The position numbers were made by a program, and so were the translations under genes. Below are positions 26,227-35,504 of a DNA stretch of 64,000 bases, piece after piece. This DNA is from Firmicutes bacterium OM04-13BH (GTDB taxonomy: Bacteria > Bacillota > Clostridia > Lachnospirales > Lachnospiraceae), in contig QULP01000001.1 in NCBI GenBank assembly GCA_003481745.1, positions 124,001 through 188,000 on the forward strand, in the 5' to 3' direction. The notes under the pieces were generated by a model. That model made no database searches, was not told where the DNA came from, and saw nothing but the letters and a program-made list of their open reading frames with translations. How positions within the stretch are numbered: the stretch's first letter is position 1; the number at the start of each line of letters is the position of its first letter.

Positions 26227-26387
26227 GTCAAGTGGATATTCGCAATCCGCTTCGCTACTTGCTCATAACCAAATAGCTGCTACGCAGCTTATCAGAAGGG
26301 GCTTGCCCCCTCCTGATACAAGCAAGTCCCCACCCCTGCTTATTGCTTTTCGCAATTGAAGCAGGGGACTTACTTAATTTGGTTAAA
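26227..26387 (-). repeat. Structured intergenic repeat, copy B (161 bp)
   Basis: It is identical to copy A except position 26376 (A here, G at 24773). On the minus-strand RNA the change turns a C-G pair of arm b into U-G and so keeps pairing; in plus-strand RNA it would be an A-C mismatch. Same orientation as A, 54 bases past the stop of the phosphoesterase gene and 61 bases before scpA. The remaining sequence of 26166-26441 shows no gene. Confidence 0.9.
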
Positions 26388-26441
26388 ATCTTTTTACTGC
26401 AAAGCAACTCACACAATTTTACATGATTTTCCTTAAAAAGT

Positions 26442-27251
26442 CTACTTTCTCTTTGGCTTGCAGGAAATCACCACAAGTTCCCTCGGATTGGCGATTCGGA
26501 TTGGAATCGTATGTTCCCCAAGTCCGGAACCCGTAATCAATTTTTGTTCTCCTTTTTTAAATAATCCATAACAGTATTTTGGAAACAGCACAAAATCCGG
26601 ACTTAATGCACCTTTTCCGCCAAATGGAAGTCTTAAAACTCCGCCGTGATAATGTCCGGACAAGGTCAAATCTGCTCCCCAGTTAAAATATTCTTTTGCA
26701 TATCTCGGTGTATGTGCCAATAAAATATGAAATTCGTTCTCATCCGGTTTTCCAAGCAGCGTCTTTAATTCTTCTTCCTCTGGACCTGTTTTTGCTTTTT
26801 TTGAGCCTTTTTTATAATACTCATAAGGCAGTTTCAGACCATGAATCTGGATTTTTTCGCCCTTAACCAAAAGAACCTCCTGTTCGTTTTCCAGATAATG
26901 AACCCCCAGCTTTTTTATCTGTGTCTCGTATTCCAAAAACGAAGCTTCATAATTTTGCGGATAACGTTTCATCCGCTGTTCGTGATTTCCGGGTGCATAA
27001 AATACCGGTGCAGTCTTTATCAGTTCTTTTAAACTTTCTAATGCCGGCAAAAGCGGTGCTTCCTGTTTTCCAAGTACCAAATCTCCGGCAATTAAAATGG
27101 CATCCGGGTTTATTTTTTGAATTGCCTCAAATACCGGCTTGTTTCTCTCTCCAAATATAACATTATGCCAGTCACTAATCATCACAAATCTCAGTTCCTG
27201 GCTTATTTTCTCTGAAGTTATCTCATAATTTGTAATCTTAAATTTTTTCAA
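26442..27251 (-). CDS. Metallophosphoesterase (YkuE/YaeI-like)
   Basis: 269 aa. The calcineurin-like motifs are ISDWHN (a DxH variant), IAGDLVLG (GDxxx), APGNHEQRM (GNHE), LLAHTPRY and LSGHYHGGVLRLPFG (GHxH). This is the binuclear-metal phosphoesterase fold related to YkuE/YaeI, some members of which hydrolyse lipid-linked or cell-wall-associated phosphates. No strong signal peptide is seen. Start codon TTG with AGGAAAAT upstream. The substrate is not evident. Confidence 0.85.
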   Translation of the reverse strand: MKKFKITNYEITSEKISQELRFVMISDWHNVIFGERNKPVFEAIQKINPDAILIAGDLVLGKQEAPLLPALESLKELIKTAPVFYAPGNHEQRMKRYPQNYEASFLEYETQIKKLGVHYLENEQEVLLVKGEKIQIHGLKLPYEYYKKGSKKAKTGPEEEELKTLLGKPDENEFHILLAHTPRYAKEYFNWGADLTLSGHYHGGVLRLPFGGKGALSPDFVLFPKYCYGLFKKGEQKLITGSGLGEHTIPIRIANPRELVVISCKPKRK

Positions 27252-27363
27252 TTTTATTTTCCTGTTCTTTATTCTTTCTACTATTTTTTCTTTCTAATTT
27301 TGTCTGTTTTTTATTGTTTTCTTTTAACACTCACATCATTGTATCGCATTTACGCTCAAAAAA

Positions 27364-27395
27364 AAAGCATTAACCGATTCCTCAGCTAATACTTT
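27364..27395 (-). terminator. Terminator of the MATE transporter gene
   Basis: A 14-bp stem (27364-27377 with 27382-27395) closing a GGAA tetraloop on the minus strand, with G-U pairs only where the arms differ, followed by a run of T (plus A at 27359-27363). Confidence 0.85.
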
Positions 27396-27452
27396 TTTCT
27401 CTTAATTTCTCTTATGTACTCTCTTATTTTTTTATGTACTCTCGCAAACTTT

Positions 27453-28805
27453 TTATTTCTGACCTCTTTTTGCAAAAATACGCTCCTGCTGTTTCATTAC
27501 AATCACATACATCACTAAAAGCAGAACGGAAGCAAAAATCCATGCAACCGGACTTGCAAGACAAATTCCAAGATAACTTCTCTGTTTTCCTGCAATCACT
27601 GCCATAATACCTCTTCCACTAAGTTCTGCAACACCAGCCATCATCGGCAAAAATCCATAACCGATTCCCTGAATTCCATTTCGATAGACGTTTACAATTG
27701 TAAGCGGGAACAAAAATGCAGATACACATTTTAAATAAATATCCACCTGATCCATGATTGCAGTTGCATCTCCTGATACAAACAAAATGGTACAATACTT
27801 GCCAACAAAAGCCAAAAGCAGACCTATTATGACAGAGTAAATCCATCCTCCAATCGTTGCTGCACGAAATCCCTGGCGGATTCTTTTTACTTTACCAGCA
27901 CCAATGTTTTGGGCACAGTAAGTTGCCATGGTTGTTCCAAGAGCGACATAGGCCTGTGTTAAAACCTGTTCGATTTTATTTGCTGCCGTAAATGCTGCAA
28001 CTGCACCTGAACCTAACACATTTAAAGAGGACTGTACCATCATGCTTCCGATTGCAGTAATAGAATACTGAAGTGCCATCGGGATTCCGATTCCAATCTG
28101 AACTTTTGCAATATGCCCATTTAACTGAAAATCGGATTTTTCTAATTTTAATTCCGGTATCTTTTTTATAATATAAATCAGACAAAGAACCCCTGACACA
28201 CCCTGTGAAATTACAGTTGCATAAGCGGCACCCGCTGCTCCCATACGAAATACAATAATTAATAATAAATCTAATACTACATTTAACAGTGCAGATAAAA
28301 TCAGAAAGTATAACGGAATCTGACTGTTTCCAATTGCACGCAAAATACTTGCCAAAAGATTATATAATACAGTTGCAAAAATACCCGCACAGATTACCAT
28401 AATATAGTGATAGGCGTCCGCAAAAATATCTGATGGCGTATTCATAAATTTTAATAACGGCTTCATCCCAAGCATACTGATGGTCGTCATAATTACCGTC
28501 ATAATTACCGACAATGTGGCCGCACTTCCGACGGTTTTTCTCATGCCTTTCATATCTCCCGCACCAAAACGCTGTGCGGTTAAAACTGTAAAGCCTGCAG
28601 TAAGACCAAGCATAAAACCAATAATTAAAAACATGATAGTTCCTACACTTCCGACCGCTGCAAGAGCTGTTGTTCCTACAAACTTACCTACAATAATTGT
28701 ATCAACCATACTGTAAAACTGCTGAAATACATTTCCGACAAAAATCGGAACCGTAAACATTAAAATGGCCTTGGCCGGGCTTCCGGCTGTCATATCCTGT
28801 TGCAT
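27453..28805 (-). CDS. MATE family multidrug/sodium efflux transporter
   Basis: 450 aa with about 12 hydrophobic segments, the normal MATE size. The N-terminal PAKAILMFTVPIFVGNVFQQFYSMVDTIIVG is typical of the DinF/NorM-like branch, as is the repeated half-motif IPMALQYSITAIGSMMVQ. It likely exports cationic or other compounds using Na+ or H+. GGGGAAG precedes the ATG. Its promoter overlaps the stop of the upstream carboxypeptidase gene and a terminator follows, so it looks monocistronic. Confidence 0.92.
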   Translation of the reverse strand: MQQDMTAGSPAKAILMFTVPIFVGNVFQQFYSMVDTIIVGKFVGTTALAAVGSVGTIMFLIIGFMLGLTAGFTVLTAQRFGAGDMKGMRKTVGSAATLSVIMTVIMTTISMLGMKPLLKFMNTPSDIFADAYHYIMVICAGIFATVLYNLLASILRAIGNSQIPLYFLILSALLNVVLDLLLIIVFRMGAAGAAYATVISQGVSGVLCLIYIIKKIPELKLEKSDFQLNGHIAKVQIGIGIPMALQYSITAIGSMMVQSSLNVLGSGAVAAFTAANKIEQVLTQAYVALGTTMATYCAQNIGAGKVKRIRQGFRAATIGGWIYSVIIGLLLAFVGKYCTILFVSGDATAIMDQVDIYLKCVSAFLFPLTIVNVYRNGIQGIGYGFLPMMAGVAELSGRGIMAVIAGKQRSYLGICLASPVAWIFASVLLLVMYVIVMKQQERIFAKRGQK

Positions 28806-28847
28806 TTTTTCTTCCCCTTTTTCTGCATTTCGTTTTTACCATGAGCC

Positions 28848-28876
28848 ATTATAATCCAATGGTTTTTAAACTTCAA
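28848..28876 (-). promoter_or_regulatory. Promoter of the MATE transporter gene
   Basis: Minus strand: TTGAAG (28871-28876), a 17-base spacer, TATAAT (28848-28853). The -35 box overlaps the stop codon of the carboxypeptidase gene that ends at 28873. Confidence 0.7.
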
Positions 28877-30036
28877 TCCCTATTTCTGAAAAATTTCTCA
28901 AGCACCATTTTTAAGTAATCGACGTAGCGTGCTTTTTCGATATTTTGACTAAAAACGAGGTCTATACTTCCAATTTTTTCATTTTCCAGATAATATTGTA
29001 TTTCTCCGGCTTTCATCCCCTTTGTTACAGGTGCTTCAACACTTTCTTTTAATTGTATTTTTTTCTCTATTTTAGAAAGGGACTTTCCCTCCGTGTCCAG
29101 ATAAGAAAACTTTTTTTTGTTTTCACAAATTCCTTCTCTTTGTACTGATTTTTTAACTGGAACTTTCTTTTTCACAGTGCTCTTATCTTCATAAAGACTG
29201 CAGGTAGCAAACCCAAGATTTAACAGTGTTGCGCCGTCCTGAAAACGTGCTTTATAATCCGGAGCTGTCATAATCACACTGATTAACGTCAATCCATTTC
29301 TCTTTGCTACTGCAGAAACACAGTATTTTGCCTTACTGGTACTTCCGGTTTTTAAGCCGACACAGCCATCGTATCCTCGAATCAGTTTATTGGTATTTGT
29401 CAGTCCAAACTCGCTGTCCCCACGATTGGTATGGTGTGTAATCGTTTCCATCCAAACTGAAGAATAGTCCAGAATTTTGGGATATTTTGTAATCAGTTCC
29501 TTCGACATCAGTGCCACATCATAAGCCGTCGTATAATGATTATCAGAGTCGGTCAGTCCGCAACAATCCTCAAAATTTGTATGCTCCATTCCAAGAGATT
29601 TTGCCCGCGCATTCATCCGTTTTACAAATTCTGTTTCACTTCCACAGATATGTTCTGCCATTGCCACACTCGCATCATTTCCTGATGCAATGACAATACA
29701 TTTTATCATCGTTTCTACACTTTGTTTTTCTCCTTCTTCAAGATAAACCTGAGAACCTCCCATAGATTTTGCATAAGCACTGGTTGTCACCTCATCTTCA
29801 AAATCAAGATTTTGATTGGCTATTTCATCAAAAATCAAAAGGAGCGTCATAATTTTCGTAATGCTGGCCGGAGATACCTGTACATCTTTTTCTTTTTCAT
29901 AAATAATTTTTCCGGTAGAGGCTTCCATTAAGACAGCATGTGGAGATGTAATCACGGTTTCATCTGCAAATACTACCTGTGGAACGGCACAGAAAAGGCA
30001 GATTACCATTATGTATGAGACAATCTTATTTATCAT
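28873..30036 (-). CDS. Serine-type D-Ala-D-Ala carboxypeptidase
   Basis: 387 aa, S11 family. A signal peptide (about 1-25, ending CAVPQVVFA) is followed by SxxK (Ser58-Lys61, PASITKIM), SGN (118-120) and KTG (229-231, GLKTGSTS). The C-terminal domain continues to a hydrophobic/amphipathic tail (DYLKMVLEKFFRNRD) of the type that anchors these enzymes to the membrane. It acts on peptidoglycan outside the membrane. It resembles vegetative DacA/DacF enzymes. GGAGAGAG lies before the ATG. Confidence 0.92.
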   Translation of the reverse strand: MINKIVSYIMVICLFCAVPQVVFADETVITSPHAVLMEASTGKIIYEKEKDVQVSPASITKIMTLLLIFDEIANQNLDFEDEVTTSAYAKSMGGSQVYLEEGEKQSVETMIKCIVIASGNDASVAMAEHICGSETEFVKRMNARAKSLGMEHTNFEDCCGLTDSDNHYTTAYDVALMSKELITKYPKILDYSSVWMETITHHTNRGDSEFGLTNTNKLIRGYDGCVGLKTGSTSKAKYCVSAVAKRNGLTLISVIMTAPDYKARFQDGATLLNLGFATCSLYEDKSTVKKKVPVKKSVQREGICENKKKFSYLDTEGKSLSKIEKKIQLKESVEAPVTKGMKAGEIQYYLENEKIGSIDLVFSQNIEKARYVDYLKMVLEKFFRNRD

Positions 30037-30076
30037 CTGCTCTCTCCAAAGAGCATCCTTGTTTTATGGTATGAAA

Positions 30077-30109
30077 AAAGAAAGTGATTTATGATAAATC
30101 ACTTTCTTT
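30077..30109 (-). terminator. Terminator downstream of the CmpB-like gene
   Basis: Inverted repeat AAAGAAAGTGATTT (30077-30090) and AAATCACTTTCTTT (30096-30109), a perfect 14-bp stem with T-rich flank, 30 bases after the stop codon. Confidence 0.88.
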
Positions 30110-30138
30110 AATTATGGAACTTACTCAATTTTTTTCTT

Positions 30139-30732
30139 TTAAAACCATTCTTTAATCTGCGTCCAAAATGCTTCCATTCCCTCTGGAAGGTCACTCTTTT
30201 TTGCCTGATAAAAACTGTAAGAAAAATCAACCATATACAGCATAATACTAAATGTACTTACCACACAGCCAATTTCAAATGAATAACTGTCAACAAACCG
30301 TTCTACTGCATTTTGCAAAAATAAGAATAATCCTACTGTATAAAAGCCCCAGGCAATGGTGCTCTCCAGACAGAGAATCCCTTTATAATTAAATGGTTTT
30401 TCGTTATAATCCCACCAGACTTCCCCAAATATAAACAACATCACCTGAGCTGTCAAATATTCGAGTAAAGTTGGCACAATGCAGCCCATAATATAAAGCA
30501 GAACCAGATTTCCTGCAAACGGACGCAGCAGGAAATAAACTGTCAGTGCCCCAAATCCATAGATCGGACAAATCGGTCCATGTGTAAAACCACGATTGGT
30601 CAGTTTTCGATTACAGATTGACATATAAACAGACTCTACAATCCATCCCAAAATTCCATAAACCAGAAACCATTGAATAATATGGTAAAAATCCGTACCC
30701 AAAACGGCACGGGTAAAAAAGTTCATCAGCAT
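30139..30732 (-). CDS. CmpB-like membrane protein (putative ABC transporter permease family)
   Basis: 197 aa from the ATG at 30732, chosen because AGGGGGAAAAGT stands just before it; a GTG at 30801 would add 23 residues. It has about five membrane helices. The motif GWIVESVYMSICNRKLTNRG with GPICPIYGFGAL is typical of the family annotated as ABC_trans_CmpB, whose transport role is not proven. The gene follows cardiolipin synthase by 74 bases in the same direction and may be cotranscribed with it. Confidence 0.75.
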   Translation of the reverse strand: MLMNFFTRAVLGTDFYHIIQWFLVYGILGWIVESVYMSICNRKLTNRGFTHGPICPIYGFGALTVYFLLRPFAGNLVLLYIMGCIVPTLLEYLTAQVMLFIFGEVWWDYNEKPFNYKGILCLESTIAWGFYTVGLFLFLQNAVERFVDSYSFEIGCVVSTFSIMLYMVDFSYSFYQAKKSDLPEGMEAFWTQIKEWF

Positions 30733-30806
30733 ACTTTTCCCCCTGTATTCTTCTTTGCTTACTTCTACCTTTTGTGCACTCTCAAAGTTTTTCTTAAGCA
30801 CACACT

Positions 30807-32342
30807 CTATAAAAGCGGTGCAATCAGCCGCATAATGCTCTGTATTCCTCTTACAAAAATATTTCTCTTGTTACAAAAATCCAGACTGACTTCTTTGCAT
30901 TTTGGAAGTGTTGCTTCCATATCTTCTTTTGCTTCTCTCACTGCCTGGCTTTGATACATCCATACCCCACATTCAAAATGCAGATACAAACTGCGATAAT
31001 CCAGATTTATCGTTCCAACTGTCGCAATTTCGTCATCACATACAAAGGTCTTAGAATGAACAAATCCAGGTGTGTATTCATACACACGTACTCCGGCTTC
31101 TATTAACTGTTTGTAATAAGACTGCGTCAAAAGAAAGACCATCTTTTTATCCGGAATCCCCGGTGTAATAATCCTCACGTCCACACCTTTTTTTGCTGCG
31201 AGACATAATGCCATCATCATTTCATTGTCAATAATCAAATACGGTGTGCAGATAAACACATACTTCTTTGCCTGACTAATGATGTTTAAATAGACATTTT
31301 CTCCTACCGTTTCATTATCCATCGGAGAGTCCCCATAAGGCTGTACAAAACCATCTGATTCAAATTCTTCTGTATGAAATACATAAGGGCTGTACGCCGG
31401 TATATGCGTACGAACCCCTGTGATAATCGACCACATCTGTAAAAACATGACAGTCAGGTTCCATACTCCTTCTCCATACAGGCGGATTCCTGTATCTTTC
31501 CAATGCCCAAATCGGATTTCTTCGTTAATATATTCATCTGCCAGATTAATACCTCCGGTATAACCGGTATGTCCGTCAATCACCAGAATTTTTCTATGGT
31601 CACGGTTATTTAATACAATATTTAAAATTGGACGAACCGGATTAAATGCCGCACATTTGATTCCCTTTGCCTGAAGCTTTTTATAATATCGGTGCGGTAA
31701 TGTCGTAACACAGCCCATATCATCATAAATCAGACGGACATCCACGCCCTCTTTTACCTTTTGTTCTAAAATCTCCAGAATAGAGTTCCACATTTTACCT
31801 TCATGGATAATAAAATATTCCAGAAAAATAAAATGTTTTGCCCTTTTTAAATCTTCCAGCATATCCAAAAACATTGCCTCTCCCAGCGGATAATACCTGG
31901 TGGAAGTATGACTATGAAGCGGAAACTTTGCATAATCTCTGATATAAGCGGATTGATTGGAAATTCCTTCATCCAAAGCCTCTATTTTTTCTCTTACTTT
32001 ATCATTTTCCCTGAAATAATTTTCAATTTCCTGTACAACTGCATCTGACTCTTCTGTCATCTTTTTTGCAACTCTTGACTCTCCAAATAACAAATATACG
32101 ACCATTCCAAATACCGGAAGTACTAAAATCAAAATAGTCCAGGCCAACTTGTACGACGGATTAATTTCTTTATTTACAATCCATAATACCAATAATATAC
32201 TCAAAATATCTGCTGTCATTGTAACCGGTGCAGAAAGACTGCTCATTCCCCACGAAATCAGTAACAACCATATCACCTGCAGTAACACTGCAAATACAAA
32301 TACAAAAAAACGGCTGGAAATCAAATCAATCAGTTTCTTCAT
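30807..32342 (-). CDS. cls: Cardiolipin synthase
   Basis: 511 aa, phospholipase D superfamily. Two N-terminal membrane helices and a PLDc_N region (NPSYKLAWTILILVLPVFG) are followed by two HKD motifs, HRKILVIDGHTGYTGG and HSKTFVCDDEIATVGTINLD. It condenses two phosphatidylglycerols to cardiolipin and glycerol at the membrane. Length and layout match the bacterial ClsA type. AAGGAAG precedes the ATG. Confidence 0.94.
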   Translation of the reverse strand: MKKLIDLISSRFFVFVFAVLLQVIWLLLISWGMSSLSAPVTMTADILSILLVLWIVNKEINPSYKLAWTILILVLPVFGMVVYLLFGESRVAKKMTEESDAVVQEIENYFRENDKVREKIEALDEGISNQSAYIRDYAKFPLHSHTSTRYYPLGEAMFLDMLEDLKRAKHFIFLEYFIIHEGKMWNSILEILEQKVKEGVDVRLIYDDMGCVTTLPHRYYKKLQAKGIKCAAFNPVRPILNIVLNNRDHRKILVIDGHTGYTGGINLADEYINEEIRFGHWKDTGIRLYGEGVWNLTVMFLQMWSIITGVRTHIPAYSPYVFHTEEFESDGFVQPYGDSPMDNETVGENVYLNIISQAKKYVFICTPYLIIDNEMMMALCLAAKKGVDVRIITPGIPDKKMVFLLTQSYYKQLIEAGVRVYEYTPGFVHSKTFVCDDEIATVGTINLDYRSLYLHFECGVWMYQSQAVREAKEDMEATLPKCKEVSLDFCNKRNIFVRGIQSIMRLIAPLL

Positions 32343-32372
32343 GCTTTTCTGCTTCCTTAATCGCTGTAGTAA

Positions 32373-32402
32373 AAAAGCCTCTGGGAATTACCAGAGGCTT
32401 TT
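32373..32402 (-). terminator. Terminator of rpsU
   Basis: AAAAGCCTCTGG (32373-32384) pairs perfectly with CCAGAGGCTTTT (32391-32402). It lies 9 bases past the rpsU stop with T-rich sequence following. Confidence 0.92.
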
Positions 32403-32410
32403 ACTGCACA

Positions 32411-32587
32411 TTAATTATATTTACGTTTTCTAGCTGCTTCAGATTTTTTCTTACGACGAACACTTGGTTTTTCGTAATGCTCTCTTTTACGGATTTCCTG
32501 CTGAATGCCTGCTTTCGCACAGCTACGCTTGAAACGACGTAAAGCGCTATCTAAAGTCTCGTTCTCTTTTACGATTACATTTGACAT
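32411..32587 (-). CDS. rpsU: Ribosomal protein bS21
   Basis: 58 aa, basic small-subunit protein. The start [20 protein letters not shown] and the C-terminal [20 protein letters not shown] region are characteristic. The longer frame from 32665 was rejected because its 26 extra residues are not part of the family. It is monocistronic, between its own promoter and a strong terminator. Confidence 0.96.
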   Translation of the reverse strand: MSNVIVKENETLDSALRRFKRSCAKAGIQQEIRKREHYEKPSVRRKKKSEAARKRKYN

Positions 32588-32663
32588 AGTCTCACACCTA
32601 ACCTCCCTCCAGTTGTAGATTGTGCATAATACAACTGTCTGGGTATTTTTATTGCACAAAAAC

Positions 32664-32691
32664 ATTATATCAGATTTTTCTCATACGTCAA
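32664..32691 (-). promoter_or_regulatory. Promoter of rpsU
   Basis: Minus strand: TTGACG (32686-32691), a 16-base spacer, TATAAT (32664-32669), about 75 bases before the start codon. Confidence 0.8.
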
Positions 32692-32721
32692 CTATTTTAT
32701 GAAAATTTCTTAAAATTTTTC

Positions 32722-35361
32722 TTACTTAATCTGGTCTTCTAAGATTTCAGCTGCTTTTTCAAGTGCTTCCGGTACTTTTTCCGGATTCTTTCCGCCGGCC
32801 TGAGCCATATTTGGACGACCACCGCCGCCACCGCCAACAACAGCTGCCATTCCTTTTACAAGATTACCGGCATGTGCCCCTGCTTTTAACGCAGAGTCTG
32901 TTGCCATAGCAAGCAGGTTGACTTTTCCTCCATTTACACTTGCAAGCACAACAACACCTTCGCCGATTTTTTCTTTCATCTGGTCGCCTAAGTCACGCAG
33001 ACCGTTCATATCAACATCTTCTACTGCTACAGCAAGGAATTTGACTCCCTTGATTTCTTTTACCTGTTCCATAACATCGCCAACAGCATCCTGTGCCATT
33101 TTTGCTTTTAAGGATTCATTTTCACTGTGCAGTGCTTTCATTTCTGCCTGCAGATGAGAAATTTTTTCAAGTACTTCAGCCGGTGTGGTTTTTAAAGCAC
33201 CTGCTGCTTCATTTAATTTCTTTTCTACTTCTTTATAGTAATGGAATACACCATCACCAGTCAGCGCTTCAATACGTCGTACGCCTGCTGCAACACCAGC
33301 TTCTGATACAATCTTAAAGGTTGTAATCACACCAGTATTTGGTACATGAGTACCACCACAGAGTTCTCTTGAGAAATCTCCCATGGATACCACACGCACG
33401 CTGTCTCCATATTTTTCACCAAACAAGGCCATTGCTCCGGATTTTTTTGCATCCTCAATGCTCATAATCTGAGTTTCTACCGGCAGATTCTCTGCAATTT
33501 CTTCATTTACGATTGCTTCTACACGTTCCATTTCTTCCGCAGTCATTGCCTGGAAATGTGCAAAGTCAAAACGAAGTCTGTCCGGTGTTACCAAAGAACC
33601 CTTCTGCTCTACATGTGCACCAAGTACCGTCTTTAAGGCCTTCTGAAGCAGATGCGTTGCACTGTGGTTTTTACAGGTATTAGCACGTTCTTTTGCATTG
33701 ACACTTAAGGTAACAACATCGCCTGTCTTAATCATACCTTTTGTCAGTTTTCCAACATGACCCACTTTACCGCCACGCAGTTTAATGGTATCTTCTACCA
33801 CAAATTCTGCTCCATTACAGGTAATCACACCAGTATCGCCTTCCTGACCACCCATGGTTGCATAAAATGGTGTCTCTTCTACAAAAATCGTACCTTTCTG
33901 GTCTTCTGTCAAAGCATCTACCAGCTCCTCTTCAGTCGTAAGTACAGTTACTTTTGATTCATGTACCAGACGATCATAACCTACAAATTCAGTTGTAACC
34001 TCTGCATCAATCTGGTCATAAACCGTTGCATCTGCTCCCATGTAATTTGTCACTTCACGTGCTGTACGTGCTTTGTTTCTCTGTTCTTCCATTGCAGATT
34101 TAAATCCGTCTTCATCAATGGTATATCCCTTTTCTTCAAGGATTTCTTTTGTTAAATCCAGAGGGAACCCATAAGTATCATACAGTTTAAATGCATTTTC
34201 ACCGGAAAGTTCGGTCTCGTTCTTTTCTTTCATTTCCGTTTCTAACTCTTCTAAGATACGAAGACCCTGGTCAATCGTTTTATTAAACTGTTCTTCTTCT
34301 TTGGTTAATACCTGGAAAATAAAGTCTTTCTTTTCCTCAAGTTCCGGATAGCCATCTTTTGAACCTTCAATTACTGTATTGCTTAAGATTGCAAGGAATT
34401 TTCCTTCGATTCCAAGAAGACGGCCATGACGAGCTGCACGGCGAATCAAACGACGAAGGACATAACCTCTTCCTTCATTTGTCGGCATAATACCATCTGA
34501 AATCATAAAGGTAGCAGAACGGATATGGTCTGTAATCAGACGGATAGAAACATCTTTTGCATCATCTTTCTGATATTCTACGTGTGCCAACTCGCAGACT
34601 TTATTTCTTAAAGTACAAAGGGTGTCCACGTCAAAGATAGAATCAACATCCTGAACAACGACTGCAAGACGTTCCAGTCCCATACCGGTATCAATATTTT
34701 TCTGAACCAGCTCGGTATAATGTCCTTCTCCATCATTTTCAAACTGAGTAAATACGTTGTTCCATACCTCCATGTAACGGTCACATTCACAACCTACTGT
34801 ACATCCTGGTTTTCCACAACCGTATTTTTCCCCTCTGTCATAATAGATTTCAGAACAAGGACCACAAGGACCTGCACCATGTTCCCAGAAATTATCTTCT
34901 TTTCCAAAACGGAAGATTCTTTCCGGTGCAATTCCGATTTCTTCATTCCAGATTTTAAATGCTTCATCATCTTCCTGATAAACAGACGGATACAATCTGT
35001 TCGGATCAAGTCCAACAACTTCTGTTAAAAATTCCCAGGACCAATGGATTGCTTCTCTTTTAAAATAATCTCCAAAAGAGAAATTTCCAAGCATTTCAAA
35101 AAATGTACCATGACGAGCGGTCTTTCCTACATTTTCAATATCACCTGTACGGATACATTTCTGGCAAGTTGTCACTCTTCTTCTTGGCGGAACTTCTGCC
35201 CCTGTAAAATATGGCTTAAGTGGTGCCATACCACTATTGATTAATAATAAGCTCTTGTCATTATGAGGAACAAGAGAAAAACTCTTCATAGCCAAATGGC
35301 CTTTTCCTTCAAAGAACTCCAAAAACATTTTTCGAAGTTCGTTTACTCCGTATTTTTGCAC
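32722..35361 (-). CDS. alaS: Alanyl-tRNA synthetase
   Basis: 879 aa, class II synthetase. A GTG start at 35361 with AGGAGG 7 bases upstream gives the family N-terminus MQKYGVNELRKMFLEFF; the longer frame from 35385 places that ribosome site inside the coding region. Class II motifs are FFEMLGNFSFGDYFK and GMGLERLA. The editing domain has HSATHLLQKAL and CGGTHVPNTG, and the C-terminal C-Ala domain ends with GGGGGGRPNMAQAGG. It has its own promoter. No T-box was found in its 70-base leader. Confidence 0.97.
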   Translation of the reverse strand: MQKYGVNELRKMFLEFFEGKGHLAMKSFSLVPHNDKSLLLINSGMAPLKPYFTGAEVPPRRRVTTCQKCIRTGDIENVGKTARHGTFFEMLGNFSFGDYFKREAIHWSWEFLTEVVGLDPNRLYPSVYQEDDEAFKIWNEEIGIAPERIFRFGKEDNFWEHGAGPCGPCSEIYYDRGEKYGCGKPGCTVGCECDRYMEVWNNVFTQFENDGEGHYTELVQKNIDTGMGLERLAVVVQDVDSIFDVDTLCTLRNKVCELAHVEYQKDDAKDVSIRLITDHIRSATFMISDGIMPTNEGRGYVLRRLIRRAARHGRLLGIEGKFLAILSNTVIEGSKDGYPELEEKKDFIFQVLTKEEEQFNKTIDQGLRILEELETEMKEKNETELSGENAFKLYDTYGFPLDLTKEILEEKGYTIDEDGFKSAMEEQRNKARTAREVTNYMGADATVYDQIDAEVTTEFVGYDRLVHESKVTVLTTEEELVDALTEDQKGTIFVEETPFYATMGGQEGDTGVITCNGAEFVVEDTIKLRGGKVGHVGKLTKGMIKTGDVVTLSVNAKERANTCKNHSATHLLQKALKTVLGAHVEQKGSLVTPDRLRFDFAHFQAMTAEEMERVEAIVNEEIAENLPVETQIMSIEDAKKSGAMALFGEKYGDSVRVVSMGDFSRELCGGTHVPNTGVITTFKIVSEAGVAAGVRRIEALTGDGVFHYYKEVEKKLNEAAGALKTTPAEVLEKISHLQAEMKALHSENESLKAKMAQDAVGDVMEQVKEIKGVKFLAVAVEDVDMNGLRDLGDQMKEKIGEGVVVLASVNGGKVNLLAMATDSALKAGAHAGNLVKGMAAVVGGGGGGRPNMAQAGGKNPEKVPEALEKAAEILEDQIK

Positions 35362-35433
35362 GGTTCTACCTCCTGATGTTTCCAAATGTTTCCACTTTAA
35401 AAAATATATAAAAGTGTAACACGTTTGTTTTTT

Positions 35434-35462
35434 ATAATAGCACAGGAAGTTTCAGGTTTCAA
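35434..35462 (-). promoter_or_regulatory. Promoter of alaS
   Basis: Minus strand: TTGAAA (35457-35462), a 17-base spacer, TATTAT (35434-35439). It lies inside an inverted repeat that also follows rnhA. Confidence 0.7.
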
Positions 35463-35494
35463 GAAATATTCTTTTCTCAAAATCCGAAACTTCC
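35445..35494 (-). terminator. Possible rnhA terminator stem overlapping the alaS promoter
   Basis: GGAAGTTTC (35445-35453) and GAAACTTCC (35486-35494) form a 9-bp stem, extendable by CC/GG, with a loop of about 32 bases. It begins 11 bases past the rnhA stop. The descending side carries the alaS -35 box. There is no clean T run, so termination is uncertain. Confidence 0.4.
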
Positions 35495-35504
35495 CTGATT
35501 TTTA

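Noticed and set aside
24624..26387. Interpretation of repeats A and B as insertion sequences or CRISPR repeats
   Set aside because: No transposase frame, no terminal inverted repeats of IS type, no target duplication, and no spacer-repeat periodicity.
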